Shown: positions 29,639 to 41,837, numbered from the stretch's first letter. The stretch is DNA of 64,000 bases from Brienomyrus brachyistius (GCF_023856365.1 NC_064555.1:19106254-19170253); one strand, 5' to 3'. The notes: generated from the letters alone by a model not told the origin. Translations and numbers: made by a program.

Positions 29639-30030
29639 TATATTTTATTTTTATTTTGTATTTTTTTTTTTCATTTCCATCTGAAATATTTTTCTCCATT
29701 GTTTTGTTGTCCTTGTCAAGGGTATTTTGCCCAAAGTCTGTTTCATTCCCATCAGGTCTCGATCATTACATTTTATAGTGGCAAATTAGGGTCAAAACGC
29801 TACACATTCTTAAAACACCTTAACCAAACGACAACACGTGATCTACACTAACAAAGGTACATTCAGATAACACTTTAGTGAGAATGGTTTGTACCCATGC
29901 TTCATTTCCAAATGCTGCAAATTGAGAAATGCAATTTGTGACACATAGTTACACTGTATGGACAGAAGTATTGGGACACCAGGCCATTACACCCACAGAC
30001 ACTTTTATGACATCACATTCTAAATCCACC

Positions 30031-30195
30031 CATCGATCCATCTTCTGTAACCACTTGCCCTGTTTAGGGTTGCGGGGCCTCAGGAGCCTGTCCCAGGATG
30101 GGACACCAACTCACACATGCACACCTATGGACAAACTGGTAACGCCAGTCAGCTTCAGGATGTTTTTGGACTGTGGGGGAAAAACCAGAGGAATC
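30031..30195 (-). repeat. SINE-like repeat nested in the Tc1-like element
   Basis: It runs from ATCCATCTTCTGTAACCACT through GGTTGCGGGGCCTCAGGAGC to ACTGTGGGGGAAAAACCAG. This is a very common fish dispersed repeat, interrupting Tc1 sequence that resumes with CATGGAGCTGGTCGCCCTTC. Related copies lie at 1118 and 44695. Confidence 0.65.
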
Positions 30196-30353
30196 CATGG
30201 AGCTGGTCGCCCTTCCACAGCCGTCACGGCTGCCATTCTTCTGGGAAGGATTTCCACACGATTTTGGAGTGTGTTTGTGGTCATTTTTGCCCATTCATCC
30301 AGAAGAGCATTTGTGAGGTCAGACACTGATGTTGGTCTGGCTCACGATCTCTG

Positions 30354-31196
30354 TTATAGTTCATCCCAAAGATGTCGGATGGGGTTGATGGCAGGGCTCT
30401 GTGTGGGCCAGTCAAGTTCTTCCACACCAAACTCACCAAACCTTGTCTTTACGAAACTTGCTTTGTGTATTGGGGCACAGTCATGCTGGAACAGAAAAGG
30501 GTCTTCCTCAAACTGATACCATAACATTGGAAGCATAGAATTGTCCAAAATACCTAGGTATGCTAAAGCTTTAAGAGTTCCCTTCACTGGAACTAAGTGT
30601 CCCAGCCCAATCCCTGAAAAACAACCCCACACCATTATCCCTCCTCCACCAAACTTTACATTTGTCACCATGTAGTCAGACAGGTATGATTCTTCTAGCA
30701 TCCGCCAAACCCACACTCGTCAATCATGGAAGTGTGATTTGTCATACCACAGAACATATTTCCACTGCTCCAGTGTCCAGTGGCGGCGTGCTTCACACCA
30801 CTGCATCCGATGCTTGGCATTGCGCTTGGTGATGTGAGGCTTGCATGCAGCTGCTCGGCCACTGAGGCCCATTCCATGAAGCTTCTGGCGCCCAATTTTT
30901 GTGTTGGGCTTTATGCCAGAGGAAGTTTGGATCTGTGCTGTTACTGTGTCAACAGAGTGTTGGTGACTTATACACTATGTGCCTCAGCACTGGGTGACTC
31001 TTCTCTGTTATTTTACATGGTCTGTCACTTCATTGCTGAGTTTCTGTCGTTCCTACATGCTTCCACTTTGCAATAATACACTTACACTTACATTTGACTG
31101 TGGAATATCTAGCAGGGAAGAAATTTTATGAACTGACAAGTGGCATCCTATGACAGCACCTCCCCTGAAGTCACTGAGCTCTTCAGACTGACCCAT
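30354..31196 (-). pseudogene. Tc1-like transposase, inactivated
   Basis: The minus-strand ATG at 31196 opens MGQSEELSDFRGGAVIGCHL, the classic N-terminus of a fish Tc1 transposase. Frame disruptions follow. KYVLWYDKSHFHD carries the first catalytic Asp and is followed by an in-frame [14 protein letters not shown] carries the second Asp. [10 protein letters not shown] has Arg where the third catalytic residue, Glu, belongs. Stop codon, frameshift and missing Glu make it dead. Confidence 0.88.
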
Positions 31197-31845
31197 TTTT
31201 CACAAATGTTTGTAAACCTGACTGCATGACTCGGTGCTTGCTTTTATATACTTGTGGCATTGGGTCTTAATGAAACACTTGAATTCAATAATTAAATAGT
31301 GTGACACAATACTTTTGTCCAAATAATGTATTTGTTGTAAAAATCCCACAATGCAATGTGTTAGTAGAGCATTCCTGGAAGCGCTTACTCTGGAAACGAT
31401 TATGGATGTAACTTCCAGGGAAACAGTGGAAGTACCCAAAAGCCGCAACAACTTACTATGCTTTCGAGTGGCTAGCCAACCGTGGCGGTCCATTCAAACA
31501 CGTCTGACATGTATAGTGTTACATATATTGCATTTCAGGGAATATATTTCTTCCTTTATTATTAGCATTGCCTGAAATGGCATTACGGAGCTCTGGTACA
31601 AGTTGCACTGTTCACGAATGTACTAATAACCAAGCTAAATTAAATGTGTGTCTTAAACATCAATGCTTTGGTCATACAGCAAAAAATAAAGAGGGACTGT
31701 AGCTGTCAGTGTTTGTACCTCATCCGTCACCTGCCAAAATATGACGAATCGAGGCAAAATTGAATGAGCAGATTTGACTGAATAACCTAAACTTAAAGAG
31801 ACCAACAAAAACGCTCTATGTATGCTTATGTCACTTTGACATTGA

Positions 31846-32690
31846 CAAGAAGACAGGGTCGCCTGTCTTGTCCGATCCTACAGGAGAGCTTTTGCTGAAA
31901 AAGTTAATGCTGGTTATGGCAGAAATGTGTCTGATCACACAGTGCATCGCAGCTTGCTGCCTATAGGGCTGAGTAGCAGCAGACCAGTCAGAGAGCCCAT
32001 GTTGACCCCTGTCCACTGCCGAAAGCACCTGCAATTGGCACATGAGCATCAGAATCACACCATGGAGCAGTGGAAGGTGGCCTGGTCTGGTGAGTCACGT
32101 TTTCTGTTTCATCATGTGGACAGCTGGGTACGTGTTTGTCATTTACCTGGGGAAGAGATGACACCAGGATGCACTACAGGAACAAGGTAAGCTGACAGAG
32201 ACCATATCCTCTCATGGCAATGTTCTGCTGGGAAACCTTGGCTCCTGGCATTCATGTGGATGTTTCTTTGACATGTACCCCCTACCTAAACATTGTTGTA
32301 GACCAGGTACACCCCTTGATGGCAACTGGATTTCCTAATGGCAGTGGCCTCATTCAGCAGTATATTGCGCCCTGCCACACTGCAAAAATTGTTCAGGAAT
32401 AGTTTGAGGAACATGAAAGACAGTTCAGGGAGTTGATTTCTACTCCAGACTCCTCAAATCTCAAACCAATCAAGCATCTGTGGGATGTGCTGGACAAACA
32501 AGTCTGATCCATGGAGGCTCTATGCAGCTTTCAGGACTGCTAAGGTCTTGGTGCCAGATAGCACAGGACACCTTCAGAGGTCTTGTGGAGTCCATGACTC
32601 TGTGGGTCAGAGTTGTTTTGGAGGCACGAGGGGAACCTACACAATATTAGGCTGGTGGTTGTTATAATGTTATGGCTGATAAGTGTTTAT
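31846..32690 (+). pseudogene. Second Tc1-like transposase, inactivated and 5'-truncated
   Basis: The plus-strand frame has VSDHTVHRSLLPIGLSSSRP, then WKVAWSGESRFLFHHVDSW, WETLAPGIHVDVSLT, IQQYIAPCHTAKIVQE and LKPIKHLWDVLDKQV. These match a fish Tc1 transposase, but all three catalytic positions are replaced: Asp to Gly in WSGES, Asp to Tyr in QQYIAPCH, Glu to Lys in PIKHLW. It ends in TATAATGTTATGGCTGATAA, a Tc1 terminal repeat. I found no matching 5' terminus. Confidence 0.88.
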
Positions 32691-32699
32691 GTAAATGCA

Positions 32700-35040
32700 C
32701 TACTTGTATATTAAACACCTGCCTGTTACTTGGTCTCCTTCAAGAGGGAAGTACCCAAAAAGCAAAAGGTTTTTATGTTATTTTTGAGTCTCAAAAAAAG
32801 GCATGTGACGGAGGGGTAGTTTTTCACCTAAAGTGCTCTTTACCTGCTTTCAAATAACAAACAATGTGTTTTTACTGAATGGGGTGTAGGAGTTACTAAG
32901 ATACCAAAACTATACGAATCTCACTCTCTCTATTTGATTATTTCATCAAATACTCTTTTTGGGCTCTCCGTCAAGCTATAGTTGAGGCAAGTAGCTTATT
33001 TATGTTTTGCTAGGTTAAATGGTATTACTGTGTTTGCACTGAATTTATTTGAATTGAAACCAACTAGATTATTCTTCCTGTCATTCCAGTTCACAATGGC
33101 TGTATGTTGTGGTCAATTCAATTCAAATTCCAATTCATGAATATAATATTGCCACAAAATATAACTTCTTAATTTTACACAACCCTGGACAGCATTGGCG
33201 TTTGTGTCAGGTTGACAGGCTTTGTTCCCACATATTGATTTGTTATCAAATCATATCGGAAGATGGCAAAACATTGTATCCTTTAATAACATTCTGGCTC
33301 CAGAGGGAATTGCATCAAAAACTACATATTCCTTGACTGTCACAGGAATATCAATTTTCTGTAAATTGTCAGAATAACTAAAGGTTTACCACTGAAGTTA
33401 AGTCGCCCAACTAGTACAATGTTGTTCTGGAACCAGTGTAAGAACAGTGTTGTGTGTTAGTATAGAATGTCCTTAATATTCCAGACATACTATCTATGTG
33501 ACAAAGCACAATATTGGTAGGCTACTTAAATTTCATCATCTGCAACTGCTGCACCTGGGGTAGGTAAGCCCTAGGTGTGAATTTGGAACGGGGGGTGGGG
33601 GCAGGCCCTAGGTGTGAAGTTGGAAAGGGGGGGGGGGGTGCCCATTATACGTTTTTGCCCATTGGTCAGTGTACAGTTGTTCCGTCACTGATCCAGATAG
33701 ATGAAGAATGATGGCTGAAAATTTTTAACCATTTGATCTTAAAATTATTGTTTAAATAAGTCACTCCCACATCATCCATTTTATCTTTTAAGTAACACAG
33801 AAAAGACAATCATTTAAATCCACCATCAATGAGTTAAGCGCCCATACACGGCACACTCACTGAGTAATAGGTCAGCCTGAATGGAACATCCCGATCTCAG
33901 TAAACATGCATTTAGTTATTTTGATATACCAGTACATATTCTTCGAGCAAATACAAAATCATTCATTCCTGAGAGTGACCGAAATAAAAGAGAATTATGG
34001 TATCACGATACCGTCAATGAAACGTATTTACAGACAGCAGCAGAATCTGATTCGTCTGTGGTTTCCCAGAATGCACTTAGTTTTACAACAGCATTCTGAC
34101 GTTTCTGATCAGTAGATGGCGCTCAACCCATTTAAGCAGGAATTTCACTGAATTACATACATGAATGAATAACGTGCAGCTTGTCCTGCATTAACCCTTA
34201 TTTATTCTCCACTTCCCTGGCTGACTGGATCAGTCGGAAATAATAATATTAAATAATATAAAAATACTTATATTACAGCAATCATATCATTTATTGTTTC
34301 CCAAAGTACTCAATCACAGTTCCTCCTATAGGAGGCAGTACTGGCCTAGAAGAAAATTTCTGGTAAATAAATGAATGCGATGCCCTCTGTTATACTCTTG
34401 TCAGATGAATGCCAGGTACAAATATGACTATAGCAAATTTCAGAATAGGGAATATATATTAACTCACTGCATTGAGTTTGTAACCAAATATTGTAATTCT
34501 GTTGAGCTGTTAGCTTTTTTGAGAAGCATTTAGCCTCTCAGTCTGGCTTACCTCTCTGTCTCTTCCTCCAGTCCTGTGGCCCACGCTCACACCCTAACCC
34601 AGTGCTACACTTCCTCGAGTTGCCATGAGTTAGGGGCCCCTTCTCTGTTCCAATGGCATCCAGCCAGGGCTCCAGACTAACTTTTTCCACCAGCAGCGCT
34701 GGCGCTCCTTACAGAAAATGTTAAGAGCACCAACACAAAATCTAGGGGCACCATGTAAATCAATATGCAATACAACACATTCAATTTAACTGTATTACTG
34801 ATAAGTGCTTTGGTAATAAACATACAGTTTACTTCATTCAGTTTTAAAGTTAAAAGTCATTAAGTTAAGTGGTGTTTTTTAAAACATAAACACCAAAGTT
34901 TGTGTCGTTGTGACCTAAGGGCCAAGCGAGAACTTATGGACCTCCTGTGCAGAATTGTCCCCAGCCCGTGGGGGGCTGATATCGTGTTTACATCCTCGCA
35001 TTAGCTCTCCACTCTGGTCTCCATCACATGCACACACCAA
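32700..35040. other. Intergenic stretch, nothing recognised
   Basis: AT-rich. A local duplication of CCTAGGTGTGAA and G-run sequence lies at 33568-33640 (including 12 G in a row). No gene or clear element ends seen. Confidence 0.4.
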
Positions 35041-37029
35041 TAGGGTTGGGTATCATTTAGATTTAATTTATTCCAAATCTGAATCCAGTTCTGCTCATTG
35101 AATCCGGTTCTTATCGATTCTTGGTTCCGATTATAATACGCCTAAGACGGATTTTCATATTTTTCAGGAACAAAATACTGCATTCGTTCTCTTTAAAGAG
35201 TTCAGCTTCAATGTTTACAACAAAGGTTATTTGAAGTAGTTATTTCCATATTTTGTTAAAACAAGACCAGGGTTTTCAAAATCAAATAAATAAGTTGAAC
35301 AATCACACATGAATCTTGGATGTCAGTTTGCCACTGATGTCAGTAATACTGTACATTTCTGTTTAATCGGCCTGAACTTAATAGTATGCAGTTTTAATAA
35401 TCAGTGAATGGTAAATACAGGTATGTCGGGTTTATTACATATTTGGCTCACACGTTTCTGCATGCAGACCAGGACCAAACACCTAACACCTCCCTATCTG
35501 CCCCCACCATAATTTATTTAATTTTAAAAATGAAATAACATTTCAATATTAACCTGTTACAGCCTGTTCCTTTCTTGTATTGCCCGTCTCCTCATTTGTC
35601 TGCCAACATGAATTAATCATAATTAACAGTAACTTTTTCCTCCCATAGTGGGAAAAAGGATATCTGTGATCACAAAACCACTGCCTGAAGTGGATGTGTT
35701 ACAGGAGCAGAAGATGATTAATACTTAATTGTTGCATCTAATAAAGAAGCAACATACTGTAGTGTATTATTAGTTACAGTTAGATTTGGTATTTGTCATT
35801 AAACTGAACCCACAGTTCCCACTGCAATCACCAAAGAATAAAATCTATGTGGTAATGGAGCTGGATCAGGGTGGGTCTACTTCTAGCCCCCCAGTCCAAT
35901 GCCAGTACATTGGAGTTCACCCTGGCAAATGAGACGGTCGCCCTTCTCCATTGTTCTGCAGAGGGACTTTACTACAGACATGGATAATGACAGTGAAACC
36001 TGGAAGGGTGTGACTGGGAGGAATGACCTGCTCAAACAATCCGAGTGGTGATCACTTGCTGGATTTATTTGACTTCTGTGCTAACCACAGTTTGTCCATA
36101 ACAAACTCTATGTTTGAGCATAAGGGTGTTCATAAGTGCACCTGGCACCAGAGCACCTTAGGCAGCAGTTCAATGATTGATTTTGGGTGGGTGCTGAAGA
36201 GATTACATGTCTCGGCTGGCCTGGGAACGCCTTGGTATTCCCCGCTGGTGCTGGAGGAGGTGGCTGGTGAGAGGGAGGTCTGGGCATCCCTGATGCCCCC
36301 CATGCTGCCCCCATGATCTCACCCTGAATAAGTGCAGGAAGATGGATGGATGGATGGATGGATGGATGGAACTATGTGGAAGTCAAGGACTGAATTTTTT
36401 TTGTTTGTTAAAAAATCTTTGCTGAACTGAAGTAATTTATAAGCCAATTCACGACTTTGATGAAATTCATAAGGTCCCAACTTCAGGGACCTCAGTGGTA
36501 CATTCAGCCCCGATAATATCTGACCTTCGGGTTTAGTAGTGGGCAATTTCTGAAGTAACAGCTGCCTTAGCAAAGCAGTATTTTCAAACTAAAAACAGTG
36601 GCTTGGATCATATATAACCAAAATATTGACTATTAGTCTGATATATAATTATTGATACCATCCAGATGTTACGCTCAGGTATATACAGTACTTCGAGTAC
36701 ATTTTTAAAAAGCAGCACTATTTTGAAATCCACCAAGATACAGTTTTGCTGAAAGGAAACACGGCACGGTATGCTGTGATGCCAGGATACTGACAAAGCC
36801 TAAACAGCAGTTTTACTGACAAATGTGTTCGCAGTTTGTAAACAGGAAAAAAAATTCTAGTTCAAATGTGTAAGTGGAGTTGCTGTGCTTAACCCTTACA
36901 TAGCCGATTAAAAATGCATGCGTAGGAAACGATACGTGGAACCAGAATTCCAATGTCTTATTGAATTCCTGGTTTTTAAAAATTTATAACCGTTTCTAAT
37001 TTGGATCCAGTTCTCAATACCCAACCCTA
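35041..37029. mobile_element. hAT-like element (about 2 kb) with nested LINE
   Basis: The left end is TAGGGTTGGGTATCATTTAG; the right end, reversed, is TAGGGTTGGGTATTGAGAAC. Inner sequence is also inverted-repeated (CCAAATCTGAATCCAGTTCT against GATCCAGTTCTC). The flanking octamers CACACCAA and CGCATCAG match at 5 of 8, and the three differences are all transitions, compatible with a decayed target duplication. No transposase frame was found. Confidence 0.65.
35830..36370 (+). mobile_element. Internally deleted RTE/Rex3-like LINE with (GGAT)n tail
   Basis: An endonuclease-end segment (DFCANHSLSITNSMFEHKGV then HKCTWHQSTLG, SSSMIDFG, 36050-36190) runs directly into a 3' end (GTCTCGGCTGGCCTGGGAAC, GAGGAGGTGGCTGGTGAGAG) and a GATGGATGGATGGATGGATG tail. 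The reverse transcriptase between them is missing. It sits inside the hAT-like element. Confidence 0.75.
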
Positions 37030-38740
37030 CGCATCAGTCCTTGCTCCCTCATGGTGTTTCACGTAATATAAGATGATGGTTTAAATAAAAAAAAATAATT
37101 AAATGGCAAGTCCCACTGCTCTGTCTAGTTATAAGGTTTAGCCACACTGCATCCAGCTATCTTCCTGCTTGCTGCAGAAGCTTCTATAGTCACCCTGGCT
37201 AATGTCATACTAATTTCGCTTTGTTCCTTCTGCCTGTATAGATTTGTAAATATGTAGATGTGAGTCTGAGCATAACTATCTAAGTATTTATGAGATGATG
37301 TTGGCGATGCTTATTCACCAGGGGGCAGTATGTCTTTATGCACTATATCAGAGCCAAGAATTAGGCCAGGTAATCCTGCAATATAATATATACCCCCAAG
37401 CAGAATTCACCAAACTGAGTTGCCTTGTCTCTCGGTGTTCTTCAGAACATGATAACTTCATCTCTGTGGAGCACTAAACCAGCTGTACCAGAGGGTTGTC
37501 CGTTACCTTCGTATCTCGTGGCCAGGACTGTGGAGGTCCATGCCATCCCATCACTGCACAGCCTCCCTACTCATCCACCTCAACATTAACTCCCTGAAAT
37601 ACCGCAAAGGCCCTAGGTGGGGCCTCCTCAGTATGTCACTGTCTTTGGCCACCTAAATATCCGTGATCCTTGTCGTGACGCCATTGTCTGCGTCTGCAAA
37701 ATCAAAACTACAGAGGATGAATGGATTCAACAGCGGTGTAGGGCTCAGCTCTCACAAAGGTTTCATCTTCCTGTAACCACTGTTGGAGTCCATGAATAGA
37801 TTATATGCCATTTCATTGCTACCTATCTGAAACCAACTATAAATTACACATGGCCACAGGCAGGCATGGGACACTTTGAATATAAGAACTATGGATCATG
37901 ATCCTATAGGTCTACTTGGCGTCTGTGCTGTTCTCCCTTCTCCTTGTACAATGCTAAGGGGCTGGGGCCCAGCACTGGGAAGGCGTGTCACACAACGCCC
38001 TGCACAATACACCGACAAAAGGTTTCTACAGTTTTGGATTATTTCAGTACAGGTGATGCAAAAAAAATATCATTGCTCTTTGCTAACCTCTGCTTGCCCT
38101 TTTCTCCTCTTCACGAATTCAGTGAGAGGTAATTCTGTAGACTTAAGAAAGGAACCCATTTCTTCGAGATTAATATCCAGCTATATATAGGGCTGACTCT
38201 TCGCAGCTCTGTCATGTTGTTTTCAGGATGAGCAGAGGCTGTGTGTCTTTGTGTTACACTTGTGCTTCTGTGCATGTTTGATTTATTGGCAGTACTGACA
38301 TAAGCTCCACCTCCACTGCTTCGCTCTTCAGATGACAAGGCCTTGAAAAGCTTCCAGCTGGGTGTTACGGCAGATAGTGACCTAATGTCATCCTGCCCCA
38401 GGTGAATAGGGCATTTGAAAAGGCACAGTGACACAGAGCCAAAAGCTGCAGTACATGGATTAGTGCAGACAGTTTTAATGGACAGAAAGGAATGTCCAAA
38501 GTCCACAGCCACGTGTGGATGACCTGGATTTACCGGGTCCCTAAGAATCCTAGGTAAATTCTGGATGTGTGAAACAGGGTGCCTGGACAATCCAGTCGTC
38601 CTCCTGTGCACTGTTAATTCTAACCAATTCATCTCAGCTACAGTTCAGCTCCAGCTATTTAAGATTCCAGTTCCTAATGCAATCTAATAGCTGGACTTTT
38701 TCCAGGCTCCCACCTACCAAAAGTCCAACATCAAGTTTAT
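37030..38740. other. Intergenic stretch, nothing recognised
   Basis: No gene, RNA or clear element terminus seen. A 38111-38632 minus-strand open frame has no recognisable domain. Confidence 0.4.
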
Positions 38741-38742
38741 CC

Positions 38743-39260
38743 TCATCAGGTCAGGTCAGGTCCGGCTGGGGAGCATGCACTGGTTCAGCGCGTCGGTGTC
38801 TCCACCACAGAATCAAACCCCTCGGGATCCTGGCTGGCAACCCCCCAGGTCAGCATACAATCCAGTCCCACCCTCTATCTGACGCAGCCAGGTGTTACAT
38901 GGGCATCCCCTTAACTATGTCTAGCCGATCTGGTCATCTGCAATAACAATTGTTTTTCTTTCCGGACTCCTTGAGCAACCAGTCCTTTGACACAAAGTCA
39001 AACCACCGGTACCCAAGGACTTTCCAAAGAGACACCAAAGGAGTTCATTCTTCATCTCAGCTCACGGGACAGGGTCCATGTCTCATAGCCATACAGCAAA
39101 ACAGGGAGCACCAAGACTCTAAAGACTTGGACCTTTGTCTTCTTACAAAGAAATTAGGATTGCCACACACCCCTTTCCAGTGACCTCATGAGCCCCCCTT
39201 GCTTTCCCAATCTATCTACTGACTTCATATGCAGAGTCAGCAGAGACAGTAATATTGCTG
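38743..39260 (-). mobile_element. LINE fragment, second copy of the (GGTCA)n-tailed family
   Basis: It starts CAGGTCAGGTCAGGTCCGGC and shares GGACTCCTTGAGCAACCAGT, CAAACCACCGGTACCCAAGG and GGTCCATGTCTCATAGCCAT with the 2786-3235 copy. On the minus strand it continues further 5' (to about 39410), toward the palm-proximal RT region. Dead. Confidence 0.75.
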
Positions 39261-39399
39261 CCGAAGTAAGTGAACCTCTGGAGAAGGTGGACATTCTCTC
39301 CACAGACAGACACGCGGCTGACAGCTGTGCCCAAGAGGTCATTAACCCTTTCAACCCAATCCATTTTACAGCACTTTTCTATCCTTTTGATTTTTAGGG

Positions 39400-39806
39400 T
39401 TATAACCCTTGAGCCCCAAATTAGGGTTAGCAATCTGAGGCTAGGCTTAGGGTTAGCAAAAGTATTTTATATCCAGACAACAAGATATGTTTTTATAACT
39501 GTTCTGTTCCCCAGTAGGATAGGAAACCACAGCTTAGTATGTTTTAGTAGCATAATTTCTACTTTACAAAAGCCTACTGGTTCACCCTAAGGCCCCAAAT
39601 TAAGGTTCCTACTTTCCAACTGCCTGTTCTATAACCCTTAGGCCCTAAATTAGGCTTAGCAATCTGAGACTAGGGTTAGGGTTAGAAAAAGTTTTGTTTA
39701 TCCAGACACCAACATGTCTTTTAATGACAGTTCTGCTCTGCAGTCGGATAGTAAACCACAGTTTAGCAGGCTTTAGTAACATATTTCCTACTTTCCAACT
39801 GCCTGT
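39400..39806. repeat. 229-bp tandem duplication
   Basis: TATAACCCTT at 39401 and 39630 begins two direct copies, each with AAATTAGG.TTAGCAATCTGAG, TTTATATCCAGACA-like and CCTACTTTCCAACTGCCTGT blocks. The copies differ by many substitutions, so the duplication is old. Confidence 0.85.
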
Positions 39807-40245
39807 TGTATTGTATGATGTATGTTTTTGTGTTCAGTATGGTCACAAACTAAAGCGTTGACTGTTCACAACCTGATTTATTGGTCAGTGCTGCCTTGCT
39901 TTTATAGTCTGCGATATGTACATTTCTGCAGATATATCCAGATACATCCTGACCTGTTAATGGTACAGAAGAAAGAGAATAAAACAATTTGCACATTGTA
40001 AGACACTGAGTCCTGCATGTGGGTGAGCATCACAGGAGAGCCGCTGTGTGTTGCAGGAGTGAGAATTCCTTTTGGGATTAGCAACAGCTGCCAGTGATAC
40101 AAGATCTATGGCTGATCAATTAGGATAATATCTAGTGATAAAGTACTCAGCTAAACTAAAAATCTCCCCAGAATGCTGTTGAGAATCTGAGTTGTGATAG
40201 GTTTCATTCTTCCTGTGTCATGCCCATGCCCTTTGTTTGTCCTAA

Positions 40246-40356
40246 GTTTTGTCAGTTATTCACTGTACTGTCTCACTGTCTTGGGTTTTGTAGGTTATTC
40301 ACTGTACTGTCTCACTGTTTTAGGTTTTGTAGGTTATTCACTGTACTGTCTCACTA
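40246..40356. repeat. 39-bp tandem repeat, three copies
   Basis: GTTTTGTAGGTTATTCACTG plus TACTGTCTCACTGTTTTAG, with unit starts at 40246, 40285 and 40324. Confidence 0.95.
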
Positions 40357-40397
40357 AGTGTGTTACAGTGATTCTGCCCTTGGAGAAGGACACACGT

Positions 40398-40530
40398 ACA
40401 AATGAAACCCCACATCCATACTCAGGTAAGCATATACGGGTATGCATGTATTTACATAGAGCCAGAAATATCCACACATTGTGTGCATATACACATATGC
40501 ACACATGAAAGTGTCACAGTAGCATGCATA
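40398..40530. repeat. Interspersed repeat copy A (AATGAAACCCCACAT family)
   Basis: It starts AATGAAACCCCACATCCATA and ends near ATGCACACATGAAAGTGTCA. A second direct copy lies at 42955-43085. Not recognised as a named element. Confidence 0.8.
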
Positions 40531-41580
40531 GTGGGTGACCTTGAAGCTAGACATGTGTAGACTGCAGGCAGTGCAGGCTGACCCAAAGGTAGAACTTTAT
40601 AACCTAACACATATAATTTTTTAATTGACTGTTAGGTGAAGACAGGCTGTACTGTTGGCGATGATCCCTTTAACATATGGGCAAGAGCAGCAGACATGCC
40701 CCCCCCCCCCCCCGACCTCCTGGTCACATTACCTGTCATTTAAATGATCTTTTTTCACCTCCTCATAGGTTTAGCTGCTAATTGTCTCCATACAAAATGC
40801 AGACAAGATTATTAAGATCCAATATTCTGAGATACATATCTCCCTTGTTCCCTCTCCCCGGTTTCCCTTCTTTTTTCTAGCTCTCCCTTCTGACTCTGGG
40901 TCTCACCTCCCAACTTCAGCAAGATTCTGTGCAAAACAATTATCTACAAAATGATCCCCAGCCAATGTTAACCTTTCCTCTTTTTCACAGACTAGAGTAG
41001 TTTGCCCAGAAAATCCACCAGGGAAGACCCAGACTTGAACAGTCAAACACATTTTCCACTTCTGCTGCAGTCAGTGAGGAATGCAGACTGTAATCCAGCG
41101 GCTCAGCCGGCAGTGGCTGTTCTCGGCTGGTTTTTGTGGTTTTATGCAGGCAACCCTGATGGTTGTGGCATCATTTATAAGTACGGAAAATTCTTTCCAA
41201 ATTATGGGCACAGTCTGGGACTCATTTGGATAAATACAGGGCCCATCTGAGCTGAGGTAGCTTCAGTAGCTCTTTGATTACAGAGTAAGTGGTGGGAGGC
41301 AGAATAGCTTGACGCTTCCCTTGAAACCAATGATCCATATCATGGCTGTACAAACTTGACTAGTTTATTGGACAGAGATGAGTTCTCTTCTCAGTTCTGG
41401 TTCCACACTTGGTGACATGATGAAGGGCGATATCCTGCTACTCTCACTATGGAAAAGGTCCCATTACGGTGGAGCCAGATACATATATTGTTACCCATTC
41501 CTGAAGTAACATGCCCGACTGAACTAAATACTGTTGAAACAGTGTGATAATTACAATGGACAGTGTAGGTCAGTATAACT

Positions 41581-41782
41581 CAGTGGTTCTCAAACTCGGT
41601 CCTCAGGCCCCACTGCCCTGCTTGTTTTCCAGCTATCCCTGCCCTACGCACTGCTGATTACCTGGATCAGGTGTGTTCAGTCAATCAGAGGCTGAAAGAC
41701 AGCTGGGACTTGTGTGTGGGGCAGGGATAGCAGGAAAACAAGCAGGGCAGTGGGGCCCGAGGACCGAGTTTAAGAACCACTG
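41581..41782. mobile_element. hAT-type MITE (202 bp) with perfect 8-bp target duplication
   Basis: The ends are CAGTGGTTCTCAAACTCGG and, reversed, CAGTGGTTCTTAAACTCGG. Inverted homology continues inward through GGCAGTGGGG, CAAGCAGGGCAG and GCAGGGATAGC. GTATAACT flanks both sides (41573-41580 and 41783-41790). Length, terminal sequence and 8-bp duplication fit a hAT MITE. No coding capacity. Confidence 0.95.
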
Positions 41783-41837
41783 GTATAACTCAATTTATAG
41801 GAAAATGACATAGCTAATCTATGTCATTTAATATTCA

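Larger units (their letters stand above)
27228..29640 (-). mobile_element. 5'-truncated non-LTR retrotransposon (L2/CR1/Rex1-like), dead
   Basis: The minus strand carries, in order, an endonuclease piece (IILGDFNIHVD and HTLDLIITH, 29638-29423), an RT start (IRPLLKKPRLDPHELSNYRP, 28701-28405) and RT core (GVPQGPVLDPLLFFLYMLPL, 28327-27857), then a 3' tail ending in TTGAATTGAACTGAATTG at 27228. The catalytic YADD box reads YASD, and frameshifts separate the pieces. The clade assignment is by motif recall only. Confidence 0.85.
29952..31328 (-). mobile_element. Tc1-like DNA transposon (1377 bp) with TA duplications
   Basis: The left end CACTGTATGGACAGAAGTAT and the right end (reverse) CATTATTTGGACAAAAGTAT are inverted repeats, each abutted by TA (29950-29951, 31329-31330). 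The minus strand encodes a transposase remnant. A SINE-like insert sits at about 30031-30195, inside the element and beyond the transposase 3' end. Confidence 0.9.

Noticed and set aside
30929..31076. Possible host gene at 30780-31076
   Set aside because: It is antisense to the Tc1-like transposase and has no own signature.
39669..39686. Interstitial telomere-like TAGGGTTAGGGTTAG
   Set aside because: Only about two and a half hexamers inside an ordinary duplicated sequence; too short to mean anything.
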